Origin: Methylomonas subterranea
GTDB lineage: Bacteria > Pseudomonadota > Gammaproteobacteria > Methylococcales > Methylomonadaceae
NCBI RefSeq assembly: GCF_024505185.1
Contig: NZ_JANIBJ010000023.1
Coordinates: forward strand, 1 to 64,000
Direction: 5' to 3'
DNA length: 64,000 nt
The translations under genes and the position numbers were made by a program. The notes below the pieces were generated by a model. That model did not search any database. It was not told the DNA's origin and saw nothing but the letters and a program-made list of their open reading frames with translations. Numbering within the stretch: position 1 is the first letter of the stretch; each line of letters starts with the position of its first letter. This document shows positions 41,818 to 48,714 of the stretch, in pieces.

Positions 41818-42421
41818 CCGCTTGGTAAAATGGCAACTCATCGCTTGCGGCTGCCTGAGTCTGCTGATACTGGTCGAGTGGGGCATCGGCGAAGCCAGTC
41901 GCGCCGAGCTGCAAGCCATTCTGGATAAGGATGTTCCAAGCGAATATCAAGCCGAAGCCATGCCCGCCTTGAAGCAGACCCAGCCGTTCGGCGAGCATTT
42001 TAATGCCATCGTTGAGCGTCCCCTGTTTATAGAGGGGCGAAAACCGCTTCCGGAACAAGTCGTGGAGGAAACCGAGGCCGCCGACAACAGCCAGTTGGAC
42101 GATTGGCTGTTGATCGGGATCTACAGCAAGGATAATCGAAAAATGGCGTTGTTCAGAAAGCGCAACGAAGCCAAAACATTCTTAAAACTCAACGAAACCC
42201 AAATGATAACCGGTTGGCAACTGATGCGGATTCTGGATGACCGGGTGCTTTTGCAACAGGGCGGCCAGCAAAAATCCATTATGCTCAGGAAGCCGAGGGA
42301 GCAAAATCCCCCGCCTCAGATGCCGAAAAGACCGCCGGTTCCGGCAAAACCCAAAATTCCATCCGTGCCGATTAATAACAATTCCGTAGAGAATATCAAT
42401 AATGACAGTGAAATCCAGTAA
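41810..42421 (+). CDS. GspC/GspN-like protein with HR domain
   Basis: 203 residues. N-terminal membrane segment (about 8-25), then a linker. A domain at about 93-160 (L-L-I-G-I-Y-S-x-D-N-R-K-M-A-L-F ... M-I-T-G-W-Q-L-M-R-I-L-D-D-R-V-L-L) looks like the homology region of GspC. The tail is Pro-rich with no PDZ domain. GspC normally connects the inner-membrane platform to the secretin; this is a short version. It overlaps gspD by 20 bases. Whether it counts as GspC or GspN cannot be settled here. Confidence 0.75.
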   Translation: MNSRLVKWQLIACGCLSLLILVEWGIGEASRAELQAILDKDVPSEYQAEAMPALKQTQPFGEHFNAIVERPLFIEGRKPLPEQVVEETEAADNSQLDDWLLIGIYSKDNRKMALFRKRNEAKTFLKLNETQMITGWQLMRILDDRVLLQQGGQQKSIMLRKPREQNPPPQMPKRPPVPAKPKIPSVPINNNSVENINNDSEIQ

Positions 42422-44648
42422 AGCGCCGACAGTTCTGGCGCTGGCCTTGTCGATGACGGGCTGTGAATATATCGGTCCGCAACTGCATCAGAAAATGCCG
42501 CTGCCGCAAGCGGCGCCGATCAGCGACGATCAATTCGCCGTGGCGGAACATGACGACAACCAGGCTAAAACCGCCAAGGTGGAAGTGTTTCCCAATACCG
42601 AGTCCAGCATCAATACCGGCAAGGGCTTGACCGCCGCGCCCAAAACCGGCGGCAAGGGCGAATACAGCTTGAATTTCGACGACGCGGATTTGGGGGAAGT
42701 CGCCAAGGTGATACTCAGCGACATCCTGGGCAAAAACTACACCCTGAGTCCGCAAGTGACCGGCAAGGTGACCTTGCAGACCACCCAACCCTTGAGCAAG
42801 GACGATTTGATTCCGACCCTGGAGATGCTGTTGAGCGTCAATAACGCGGCCTTGGTGATCGAATCCGGCATGTATCTGATCAAGCCGTCCAATGAAGCCA
42901 TGTACGGCAGTTCCTTTAAATCGCTGGGAACCTCCAGTCTGCCGTCCGGTTATCAGACCCGGGTGATTCCGGTGCACAATGTGGCGGCCGGCGAAATCGC
43001 CGAGATCTTGAAACCGCTGTTGCCGGAAAAGTCGCAGTTGTTCGCCGATCCCAACCGGAACATTCTGCTGGTGTCCGGTTCGGCCGGCGAATTGAACCGG
43101 ATTATGGATGTGGTGCGTACTTTCGACACCGATGTGTTGCGGGGGCGTTCGTTTGCCTTGTTCACGCCGGCCCACGTCGATGCCGGCAAGATCATCGAAG
43201 AGTTGCAGCAGATTTTCGGCCGTAAATCCACTGCTGAAAAAGCCGAAGAAAACAGTTTTTTCAGATTTATCGAAATCGAGCGCATGAACGCCGTGCTGGC
43301 CATCACCCACAATGCCCGATATCTGCAGGATATCGAGAGCTGGGTGTTTCGGCTGGACAGAACCAATCCGGAAGCCAGCGGAGGCGTCAATGTCTATCGG
43401 GCTCAGCATGTCAGCGCGGCAGCCTTGGCGGATACTCTGAGTAATATTTTCGGTACCGGCACTGTGCGCAGCGGGCGTTCGGCGTCCATAGCCTCGGGGC
43501 GCCGTTCCAGCTCGGCCAGTAACAGAACCGCCGGCGTTACGGGAGGCAGCGGATCAACGGGTAGCTCCAGTAGTGCTTCAAGTTCCAGCTTAGGCTCTGG
43601 CAGCGGTTCTAGCGGCGGCATTATGGACAGAACTCTGGGCGATAGAAGTCAAGGCAGCACTAGCGGTGTTAATTCGATTTCCAGCAATGCTTTCGGCAGT
43701 GGCGGGGTTAACAACAATTCCGGCATGGCAAACGTCAAGATCATTCCCGATGAAGGTAACAACGCTCTAGTGATTTTGGCCAACTCGGAGGAGTACGCAA
43801 AAATTTATCGGGTTTTGAAACAGCTGGATGTGCTGCCGCTACAAGTGCTAATTGAAGCAACCATCGTAGAAGTCGATCTGAAAAATGATCTTCAATATGG
43901 CATTGAATGGTATCTAAACAAAGGGCACAGCGCGATTTCCGGTGGCGGTGTCGATCAGGGTGTTGATTTCACCAGTATCGCCACCGGCGTGGCAACCGGC
44001 GGTTTTTCTTATGCCTTCGCCTCGAAGAATATCAACGCCATATTACATGCGGAAGCCACCAAGGATAATATCAATATCATTTCGTCGCCTTCGTTGATGG
44101 TATTGAATAACCAGGAGGCTTCGATCAAGGTCGGCGACTCTGTTCCCGTGCAAACGGGGTCGGTAACCAGCGGTGTTACAAACAATCCCGGCGTTACCAG
44201 TTCCATACAAATGATGGACACCGGTATCAATTTATCCTTAAGGCCCCGGGTAAATGCGGGTGGCTTGGTGTTAATGGAGATTCTGCAAAGCTCAAATGAT
44301 GTCAAAACGTCTGAAGCTACCCCGCTTAACCCAACTATCGCCAAGCGGGAAATCGAGACCAGCGTCGTCGTGCAGAGCGGCGAAACGATAGTGTTGGGAG
44401 GAATGATCAGGGAGTCTAGCGACTACAACCGTTTTGGCGTTCCGTTGTTGCATGAAATTCCCTTGTTAGGCCCTCTGTTTGGGAGTACCACCCGTAACAA
44501 GGACAAAACCGAGCTGGTTGTCTTGTTGACACCACGCGTCGTCAACAGTCGCCAGGATGCGCAACTGATCACCGACGAATTCCGTCGCAAGCTATCCTCG
44601 ATTTACCTGGTGCCCGAGGAAACCCAGCCCGATACCCTGGAACAATAG
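42402..44648 (+). CDS. gspD: Type II secretion secretin GspD
   Basis: 748 residues with a lipoprotein signal (S-M-T-G-C, Cys near 21), so it may self-pilot to the outer membrane. N0 domain (Y-S-L-N-F-D-D-A-D-L-G-E-V), N1-N3 domains, and a Ser/Gly-rich linker at about 356-446. The secretin domain has V-L-I-E-A-T-I-V-E-V, S-P-S-L-M-V-L-N-N-Q-E-A, G-D-S-V-P-V-Q-T-G-S and the C-terminal E-L-V-V-L-L-T-P-R-V-V. Codons from about 43700 to 44400 look more AT-rich than the first part of the gene (by eye, not computed). It forms the outer-membrane pore. Confidence 0.96.
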   Translation: MTVKSSKAPTVLALALSMTGCEYIGPQLHQKMPLPQAAPISDDQFAVAEHDDNQAKTAKVEVFPNTESSINTGKGLTAAPKTGGKGEYSLNFDDADLGEVAKVILSDILGKNYTLSPQVTGKVTLQTTQPLSKDDLIPTLEMLLSVNNAALVIESGMYLIKPSNEAMYGSSFKSLGTSSLPSGYQTRVIPVHNVAAGEIAEILKPLLPEKSQLFADPNRNILLVSGSAGELNRIMDVVRTFDTDVLRGRSFALFTPAHVDAGKIIEELQQIFGRKSTAEKAEENSFFRFIEIERMNAVLAITHNARYLQDIESWVFRLDRTNPEASGGVNVYRAQHVSAAALADTLSNIFGTGTVRSGRSASIASGRRSSSASNRTAGVTGGSGSTGSSSSASSSSLGSGSGSSGGIMDRTLGDRSQGSTSGVNSISSNAFGSGGVNNNSGMANVKIIPDEGNNALVILANSEEYAKIYRVLKQLDVLPLQVLIEATIVEVDLKNDLQYGIEWYLNKGHSAISGGGVDQGVDFTSIATGVATGGFSYAFASKNINAILHAEATKDNINIISSPSLMVLNNQEASIKVGDSVPVQTGSVTSGVTNNPGVTSSIQMMDTGINLSLRPRVNAGGLVLMEILQSSNDVKTSEATPLNPTIAKREIETSVVVQSGETIVLGGMIRESSDYNRFGVPLLHEIPLLGPLFGSTTRNKDKTELVVLLTPRVVNSRQDAQLITDEFRRKLSSIYLVPEETQPDTLEQ

Positions 44649-44705
44649 GCCTAGGTTGGGGATGGCTGTCGGCGGTTTGTCACGCGCGCAGGCGCTCGGG
44701 ACCAC

Positions 44706-45950
44706 ATGCGCATGAATCCGCGCTTCCGCCAATTGTTGCTCGACATTCTGCATGTCGACCCGAACAGGCCGACTCTTGACCAGTTGACCTCCCTATCGCC
44801 GGCAGACTGGCGTAACTTGGTCGACGAAGCCATTCATTTTCGCTTGGCCCATCAGTTACAGCATCATCTGCTGGCCGACACCCGAGCCGGTGCATTGCCG
44901 CCGGCCGACTGCCTGACTCGGCTGGCGGAAGCCGTGCGTTCGGTACTGGTACATAACCTGGGGCAGCAGCATCAACTGCATAAAATGTTGGCCGCCTGCC
45001 GGGACGCGGGATTGCCGGTGCTGCTGTTGAAGGGCTTGTGGCTGACCGAAGTCGTATATGGCGATCTGAAGGCGCGCAACAGCGGCGATATCGATTTAAT
45101 GCTGCATCCCAAGGATATGCCGAAGTTTATGGCTGTTGCCCGCCAGCTGAATCTGACCGCGCCCGTGGCCGCGGCGGATATGGCCGATCTGCTGCGGGCG
45201 CAAAACGAGTTGCCGCTGTATGCCGGCGATAAAGCCTGTTTCGACATTCATTGGTCGTTTACCCGCCCCGGCGAAGAAACGCCGATTGACGAAGCCCGGC
45301 TGTGGCGGCGGGCCGAAACCGCTTCGGTCGCCGGCTTGCCTTGCCAGAGTTTATGTCTTGAGGATCATTTGCTTTATCTCTGTTTTCATACCGCCATGCA
45401 CCACGGCTTTTTGTATGTTGGTCCCAGGGCGCTGTTGGATGCGGCCCGACTGATCGAGCATCCGCCGCGCGCCATCGATTGGGACGATTTTGTAAGTTCG
45501 GCGCAAACCTTGGGTTGGCAGCGCGGCGTCTGGCTGACGCTGGAACTGGCGCGTGTATATCTGGGTGCCAATCCGCCCGGGCCGGTCATGCGGGCATTGC
45601 ATCCCGCGCGGGTGGATGCGGCAGTTGTCGAGGCGGCGCTGGCGGCGATTTTTCAAGGTCAGAACTATCGCGACGCCCTGACTCCCAATATCGTGCGCCT
45701 GTTGGAGCAGGGCGGCTGGCGGCAAAGGCTGCGTCTTTTGGCTGCTCGATTGTGTCCGCCGCGCGAGGTGATCGTCTCCCTGTTGAGGGAACAATATCCG
45801 CATGCCGACCTTTACGGCCTATATGTCAGGCATTGGCGGCGCATGATAGGCGATCATGCCGGCAAAATAGTGATGTTGCTATTCGGCGCGCGCCGGCAAC
45901 GCGCGGAAATGCAAAGAGCGACATTGCTCAAGCGCTGGCTGGAGTCGTAA
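44706..45950 (+). CDS. NTP_transf_5-type nucleotidyltransferase of a peptide-modification cluster
   Basis: 414 residues from ATG 44706 (another ATG at 44712). The core L-L-K-G-L-W-L near residue 108, followed by R-N-S-G-D-I-D-L-M-L (catalytic G-S/x-x-D-x-D type) near 121-130, matches the uncharacterised nucleotidyltransferase family NTP_transf_5. H-W-S-F and H-L-L-Y-L-C-F-H-T-A-M-H-H are family blocks further on. Such genes recur in lasso-peptide loci with HprK-like kinases and in the HPr-rel-A type systems, where they probably add a nucleotide to a peptide or protein; the substrate is unknown. It begins 57 bases after gspD on the same strand and leads into five precursor-like genes. Confidence 0.85.
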   Translation: MRMNPRFRQLLLDILHVDPNRPTLDQLTSLSPADWRNLVDEAIHFRLAHQLQHHLLADTRAGALPPADCLTRLAEAVRSVLVHNLGQQHQLHKMLAACRDAGLPVLLLKGLWLTEVVYGDLKARNSGDIDLMLHPKDMPKFMAVARQLNLTAPVAAADMADLLRAQNELPLYAGDKACFDIHWSFTRPGEETPIDEARLWRRAETASVAGLPCQSLCLEDHLLYLCFHTAMHHGFLYVGPRALLDAARLIEHPPRAIDWDDFVSSAQTLGWQRGVWLTLELARVYLGANPPGPVMRALHPARVDAAVVEAALAAIFQGQNYRDALTPNIVRLLEQGGWRQRLRLLAARLCPPREVIVSLLREQYPHADLYGLYVRHWRRMIGDHAGKIVMLLFGARRQRAEMQRATLLKRWLES

Positions 45951-46045
45951 CCGATTCCCGCGCAATTTGGCGGGATTAAAGGTTTGTGTTAGCATCCGCC
46001 ACTCGGCGACGCAGCCGATTTGTAATAATTCAGCGAGAGTGTAGG

Positions 46046-46207
46046 GTGGATAAGCAAAGCGAGCCAAAAACAGTCGGTGTCGAGGATCAAACGGCCGGTT
46101 CGGACCTCGAATCGGTCAAGCAGGTTTGGAACGCGCCGGGAATCGCGGTTCTGGCCGTGAATCCCGGTACCGAGGTGGGGCCGACTTCCGGGCCTACGCC
46201 CATTTAG
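46046..46207 (+). CDS. Candidate RiPP precursor peptide 1
   Basis: 53 residues from GTG 46046, with GAGAG at 46035-46039. The leader is acidic. The shared motif begins at W28 and continues P31, I33, L36, V38, T42, E43. The tail after T-E is VGPTSGPTPI: Pro/Gly/Thr-rich, with no Asp, Glu, Lys or Cys. It is the first of five tandem small genes with the same motif spacing. A weak hairpin (TCCCGC / GCGGGA, 45956-45975) separates it from the nucleotidyltransferase gene. There is no signal peptide, so export would need the ABC transporter of the cluster. Confidence 0.8.
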   Translation: MDKQSEPKTVGVEDQTAGSDLESVKQVWNAPGIAVLAVNPGTEVGPTSGPTPI

Positions 46208-46236
46208 CGTTACGGTTACTTCGTTCCGGTTTAACG

Positions 46237-46404
46237 ATGAATATCCAGATCCAGAACGATTCGCGCGCCGAATGCGGTCATGCCGGCGATAAGCTTATCG
46301 ACTCTAACGGGAAATTGAGTTGGTTGCCTCCGGCAATGAAGGTTTTGATGGTCAATCGCGACACCGACGAGGTGTTGATCAGCGGCGATGTGCAGATCGA
46401 ATAA
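46237..46404 (+). CDS. Candidate RiPP precursor peptide 2
   Basis: 55 residues from ATG 46237. Motif residues: W29, P32, M34, L37, V39, T43, D44 (Asp in place of Glu). The tail after T-D is EVLISGDVQIE, acidic and without Pro or Cys, unlike the other four. The leader is unrelated in sequence to peptide 1 apart from the motif. No strong ribosome binding site is seen upstream (ttccggtttaacg), so translation may be coupled or weak. Confidence 0.78.
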   Translation: MNIQIQNDSRAECGHAGDKLIDSNGKLSWLPPAMKVLMVNRDTDEVLISGDVQIE

Positions 46405-46419
46405 TCAGGAGTCTTTAGC

Positions 46420-46584
46420 GTGCAAAATTCCGACAACATGGCACATAACGAAAAAATCAGTCAAGCACCGGCCGACAATGTCCCGAAATTGACCTGGATC
46501 GATCCTGAAATTGAAATTTTGGCAATCAATTCCGCAACCGAAATCCCCGATGTATCCGGTTCCGGGCCGTTGCCGGTAGGTTGA
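46420..46584 (+). CDS. Candidate RiPP precursor peptide 3
   Basis: 54 residues from GTG 46420, preceded by AGGAG at 46407-46411 at ideal spacing; an internal ATG at 46438 has no such site. Motif residues: W26, P29, I31, L34, I36, T40, E41. The tail is IPDVSGSGPLPVG. It begins 15 bases after peptide gene 2 and is followed by a clear terminator, so genes 1-3 appear to form one transcript. Confidence 0.8.
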   Translation: MQNSDNMAHNEKISQAPADNVPKLTWIDPEIEILAINSATEIPDVSGSGPLPVG

Positions 46585-46589
46585 GCAAT

Positions 46590-46619
46590 GGTTCGCCGAT
46601 GTTGCCGGCGAGCCTTTTT
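46590..46619 (+). terminator. Rho-independent terminator after precursor 3
   Basis: Stem GGTTCGCCG (46590-46598) / CGGCGAGCC (46606-46614), one G-T pair, 7-base loop, followed directly by TTTTT. It should end most transcription six bases beyond peptide gene 3, and could set a high ratio of precursor to enzyme mRNA. Confidence 0.88.
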
Positions 46620-46649
46620 AGATAGAATGAGAGGGCGAATCGGCGGTAT

Positions 46650-46759
46650 TTACTCTGAAAGTCACGCGGCAACCGCCCAAAATACTAACGACATAACGCT
46701 GTTGACTTTCATCTGCCGGGGCGATGCCTAGCCTTCATGAGCGTTACTCTGAAAGTCAT
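46650..46759 (+). repeat. Dispersed ~105-bp repeat, copy 2
   Basis: Matches 1951-2056 in the opposite orientation. Both ends carry TTACTCTGAAAGTCA as direct repeats (46650-46664 and 46744-46758). GTTGACTTTCAT near the middle pairs with the left-end TGAAAGTCACG-x-GGCAAC. It lies between precursor genes 3 and 4 and is directly followed by a REP-like unit. Confidence 0.8.
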
Positions 46760-46760
46760 G

Positions 46761-46784
46761 GTAGGAGCGACGCACAGTCGCGAT
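46761..46784 (+). repeat. REP-like unit
   Basis: GTAGGAGCGACGCACAGTCG followed by CGAT: same head as the inverted pair at 22052-22119. It sits immediately next to the 105-bp repeat. Confidence 0.75.
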
Positions 46785-46873
46785 TCGCAAGGCCATCATC
46801 GCGCCGGTTTCATGAGCCTTACGTTGATTCAGTTCAATGATGTTTTTATGGTTGATCCGAAAGGGGGGAATGT

Positions 46874-47041
46874 ATGGTCTACGACGAAAAAAAATTGCGG
46901 GAAAAGACTGAGTCGGCCGAGCAAAAGCTTGCGGAGGCTGGCAATCGGGCTTGGCGGACGCCGGAGATGCAATGTTTGGTGATTAGCAAAATTACCGAGG
47001 TACCGGCACCGGTTTGCACGGGTTCCAATTGCCCAACCTGA
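46874..47041 (+). CDS. Candidate RiPP precursor peptide 4
   Basis: 55 residues from ATG 46874, with the strong purine run AAGGGGGGAA at 46861-46870. The leader is highly charged and helical (K, E, Q, R). Motif residues: W27, P30, M32, L35, I37, T41, E42. The tail is VPAPVCTGSNCPT, with two Cys spaced C-x4-C. Being downstream of a terminator, it needs its own promoter in 46785-46860, which I could not place. Confidence 0.82.
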   Translation: MVYDEKKLREKTESAEQKLAEAGNRAWRTPEMQCLVISKITEVPAPVCTGSNCPT

Positions 47042-47106
47042 TGTCCGGCGGTTTACGAGGTGGTCCGGGCACCGGGTTGCGCGCCTAAGTACACAGGAGA
47101 TTCAAG

Positions 47107-47262
47107 TTGTTGGATGATGAAAATACAGTGATTGAAACCGAACAGGTCGATGGACCGCAAACGCCGATTTCGCTCGGCAGTTGGCATACACCTGAACTGA
47201 AAAGCATACAGATCGGCGTGGCTACCGAGGCACTTTGCGATGCTTCAAGTCCTTGCACGTGA
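47107..47262 (+). CDS. Candidate RiPP precursor peptide 5
   Basis: 51 residues from the rare start TTG 47107, supported by AGGAG at 47095-47099; no in-frame ATG exists. Motif residues: W26, P29, L31, I34, I36, T40, E41. The tail is ALCDASSPCT, with two Cys spaced C-x5-C. The leader is acidic. It lies 65 bases after gene 4 and is followed by a perfect hairpin, then by the kinase gene. Confidence 0.8.
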   Translation: MLDDENTVIETEQVDGPQTPISLGSWHTPELKSIQIGVATEALCDASSPCT

Positions 47263-47280
47263 TTAATTAAATCGAAGGCA

Positions 47281-47305
47281 GTTTCCGCGTTGATTACGCG
47301 GAAAC
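47281..47305 (+). terminator. Hairpin between precursor 5 and the kinase gene
   Basis: GTTTCCGCG and CGCGGAAAC form a perfect 9-bp stem with a 7-base loop. No T-run follows, so it is either an mRNA-stabilising or attenuating structure. Such hairpins often sit between precursor and enzyme genes in RiPP operons. Confidence 0.6.
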
Positions 47306-47347
47306 GACCGAAATATCCCAATTCATCCAATCCCGTTTTTCCCTTAC

Positions 47348-48295
47348 GTGCCTGCTATTTCCGTTACGGACCAAAACTCGGTCAAGTTTGCCACCCATCA
47401 TGCCTTCGGGTTGCGCTGGCACATTCCATTCGAATTTCCAAACTTCGCGCCGGTAAACGACGCCTGCATGGCGGATGTGGTCGTCGAATTGGCCGAACTG
47501 CCCGCCGTGGCGGCCGATCCTGAAAATCAGGGACGATTCAGCCGTATTAGTGCCGACGGGGTGATTTTCAAGTTGGAAGGCGTTGCCACTTTTCAGGTTT
47601 GCGGGGGCCGGCGGGTGAGGGTGGATCCGGAAGCCGGCGGCGATATGCAGATGATGAAGTTGATCCTGATGGGGGCGGTAGCGGCTTTTGTCCTGCATCA
47701 GCGGGGGAGGTTGCCCTTGCACGGCAGCGGAGTCGCCACGCCGCAAGGCGCCAGATTGTTTGTCGGTCACTCCGGCGTGGGTAAATCCACTTCGCTGGCC
47801 GCCTTGGTCAAGCGCGGTTATCCGATGATTTGCGACGATTTGGCGTCCATTTGTCTGGATGGCGATGTGGCACCTCGGGTGTTTCCCGGCGTGCCCTTGT
47901 TCAAATTGTGGGCGGACAGCGCCCGGGCCTTGGGAGTGGCAACCGCTGTGCTGCCGCGCGTGCGGGAGCAATTGGATAAATTCATCGTTCCGGCCGCCGC
48001 CGGGTATCAGGTTGCCGACAGCCTGCCCTTGCACACCATCTATCAGTTGGAGGTGCACGATAGGCCGGAGATAGCTTTCGAGGTCTTGCGCAACGCCGCC
48101 AAGTTTCACGCCTTATTGGATCATACCTGGCAGAACCTGACCTTAAAGCGCATGGGCTTGCACCGGATACATTTTCAGCAACTGGTTAGCTTGGCCAATC
48201 GGGTCAGGGTGGTGGCGATACGCAGACCCCGCGAGGGTGCCGAGACCGGCGTGGCGCAATTGATGGAACGCCTGGAAGCCGACTTCCAGGCTTGA
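47348..48295 (+). CDS. HPr-kinase-like protein (HprK-related)
   Basis: 315 residues from GTG 47348; no clear ribosome binding site is seen. The C-terminal half is the HprK kinase fold: L-P-L-H-G-S-G-V (His125), Walker A G-H-S-G-V-G-K-S-T (140-148), then R-G-Y-P-M-I-C-D-D-L (Asp163, Asp164). There is no HPr-type phosphotransferase context, so this is the HprK-related branch found with PqqD-like proteins and in some lasso-peptide loci (e.g. paeninodin, where the kinase phosphorylates the peptide). The Ser/Thr-rich precursor tails are plausible substrates. The N-terminal ~110 residues are not recognised. Confidence 0.85.
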   Translation: MPAISVTDQNSVKFATHHAFGLRWHIPFEFPNFAPVNDACMADVVVELAELPAVAADPENQGRFSRISADGVIFKLEGVATFQVCGGRRVRVDPEAGGDMQMMKLILMGAVAAFVLHQRGRLPLHGSGVATPQGARLFVGHSGVGKSTSLAALVKRGYPMICDDLASICLDGDVAPRVFPGVPLFKLWADSARALGVATAVLPRVREQLDKFIVPAAAGYQVADSLPLHTIYQLEVHDRPEIAFEVLRNAAKFHALLDHTWQNLTLKRMGLHRIHFQQLVSLANRVRVVAIRRPREGAETGVAQLMERLEADFQA

Positions 48296-48369
48296 CGGCC
48301 ATGGCCGATATTGTCGTATAAAGTTGCTTGGCGGCTTCTGTTTGATGAGATGGCTGATACGATGCCTTT

Positions 48370-48696
48370 ATGATCGTAAAGTTGATAGATGATGAGATAA
48401 CAGGAATGGACGATAAACAAATTTTGACCCTGGAAACCCGCGTGGCCCGCTCCGAACGGCTGACGGGCAGTCAGGTCGACAACGAGTGGGTGATGATCGA
48501 TCTGGAAAGCGGCGAATACTACGGTTTGAATGCCATTGCCAGCGACATCTGGCAACTTCTGGTCGAGCCGATTCGGGTGGCCGATCTGTGCGCGGATTTG
48601 CTGCGGCGCTACGATGTCGACAAGGAGCGTTGCGAGGGCGAGGTCTTGGTCCTGTTGCGGCAAATGCAGGAAAAACGCATGCTGCGGGTGGTTTAA
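48370..48696 (+). CDS. PqqD-family peptide chaperone (RiPP recognition element)
   Basis: 108 residues from ATG 48370, or 96 from ATG 48406, which is nearer the usual PqqD length. The PqqD core is clear: M-I-D-L-E-S-G-E-Y-Y-G-L-N-A-I-A-S-D-I-W-Q-L-L, then L-C-A-D-L-L-R-R-Y-D-V and a C-terminal helix. PqqD-fold proteins bind leader peptides and hand them to modifying enzymes. In lasso systems (B1) the recognised leader motif is Y-x2-P-x-L-x3-G; in PqqA it begins W-x2-P. The W-x2-P motif of the five small peptides fits such a groove. Confidence 0.9.
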   Translation: MIVKLIDDEITGMDDKQILTLETRVARSERLTGSQVDNEWVMIDLESGEYYGLNAIASDIWQLLVEPIRVADLCADLLRRYDVDKERCEGEVLVLLRQMQEKRMLRVV

Positions 48697-48714
48697 GCGC
48701 TTTGGTTTTTCCGT

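Noticed and set aside
46737-46982. An 81-codon frame overlapping precursor 4
   Set aside because: It starts inside the 105-bp repeat, is in a different frame from the motif-bearing peptide, and has no ribosome binding site.
46046-48696. PQQ biosynthesis (PqqA and PqqD)
   Set aside because: The W-x2-P spacing matches PqqA, but the Glu-x3-Tyr pair is absent (the tails have no Tyr) and pqqB, pqqC and pqqE are missing.
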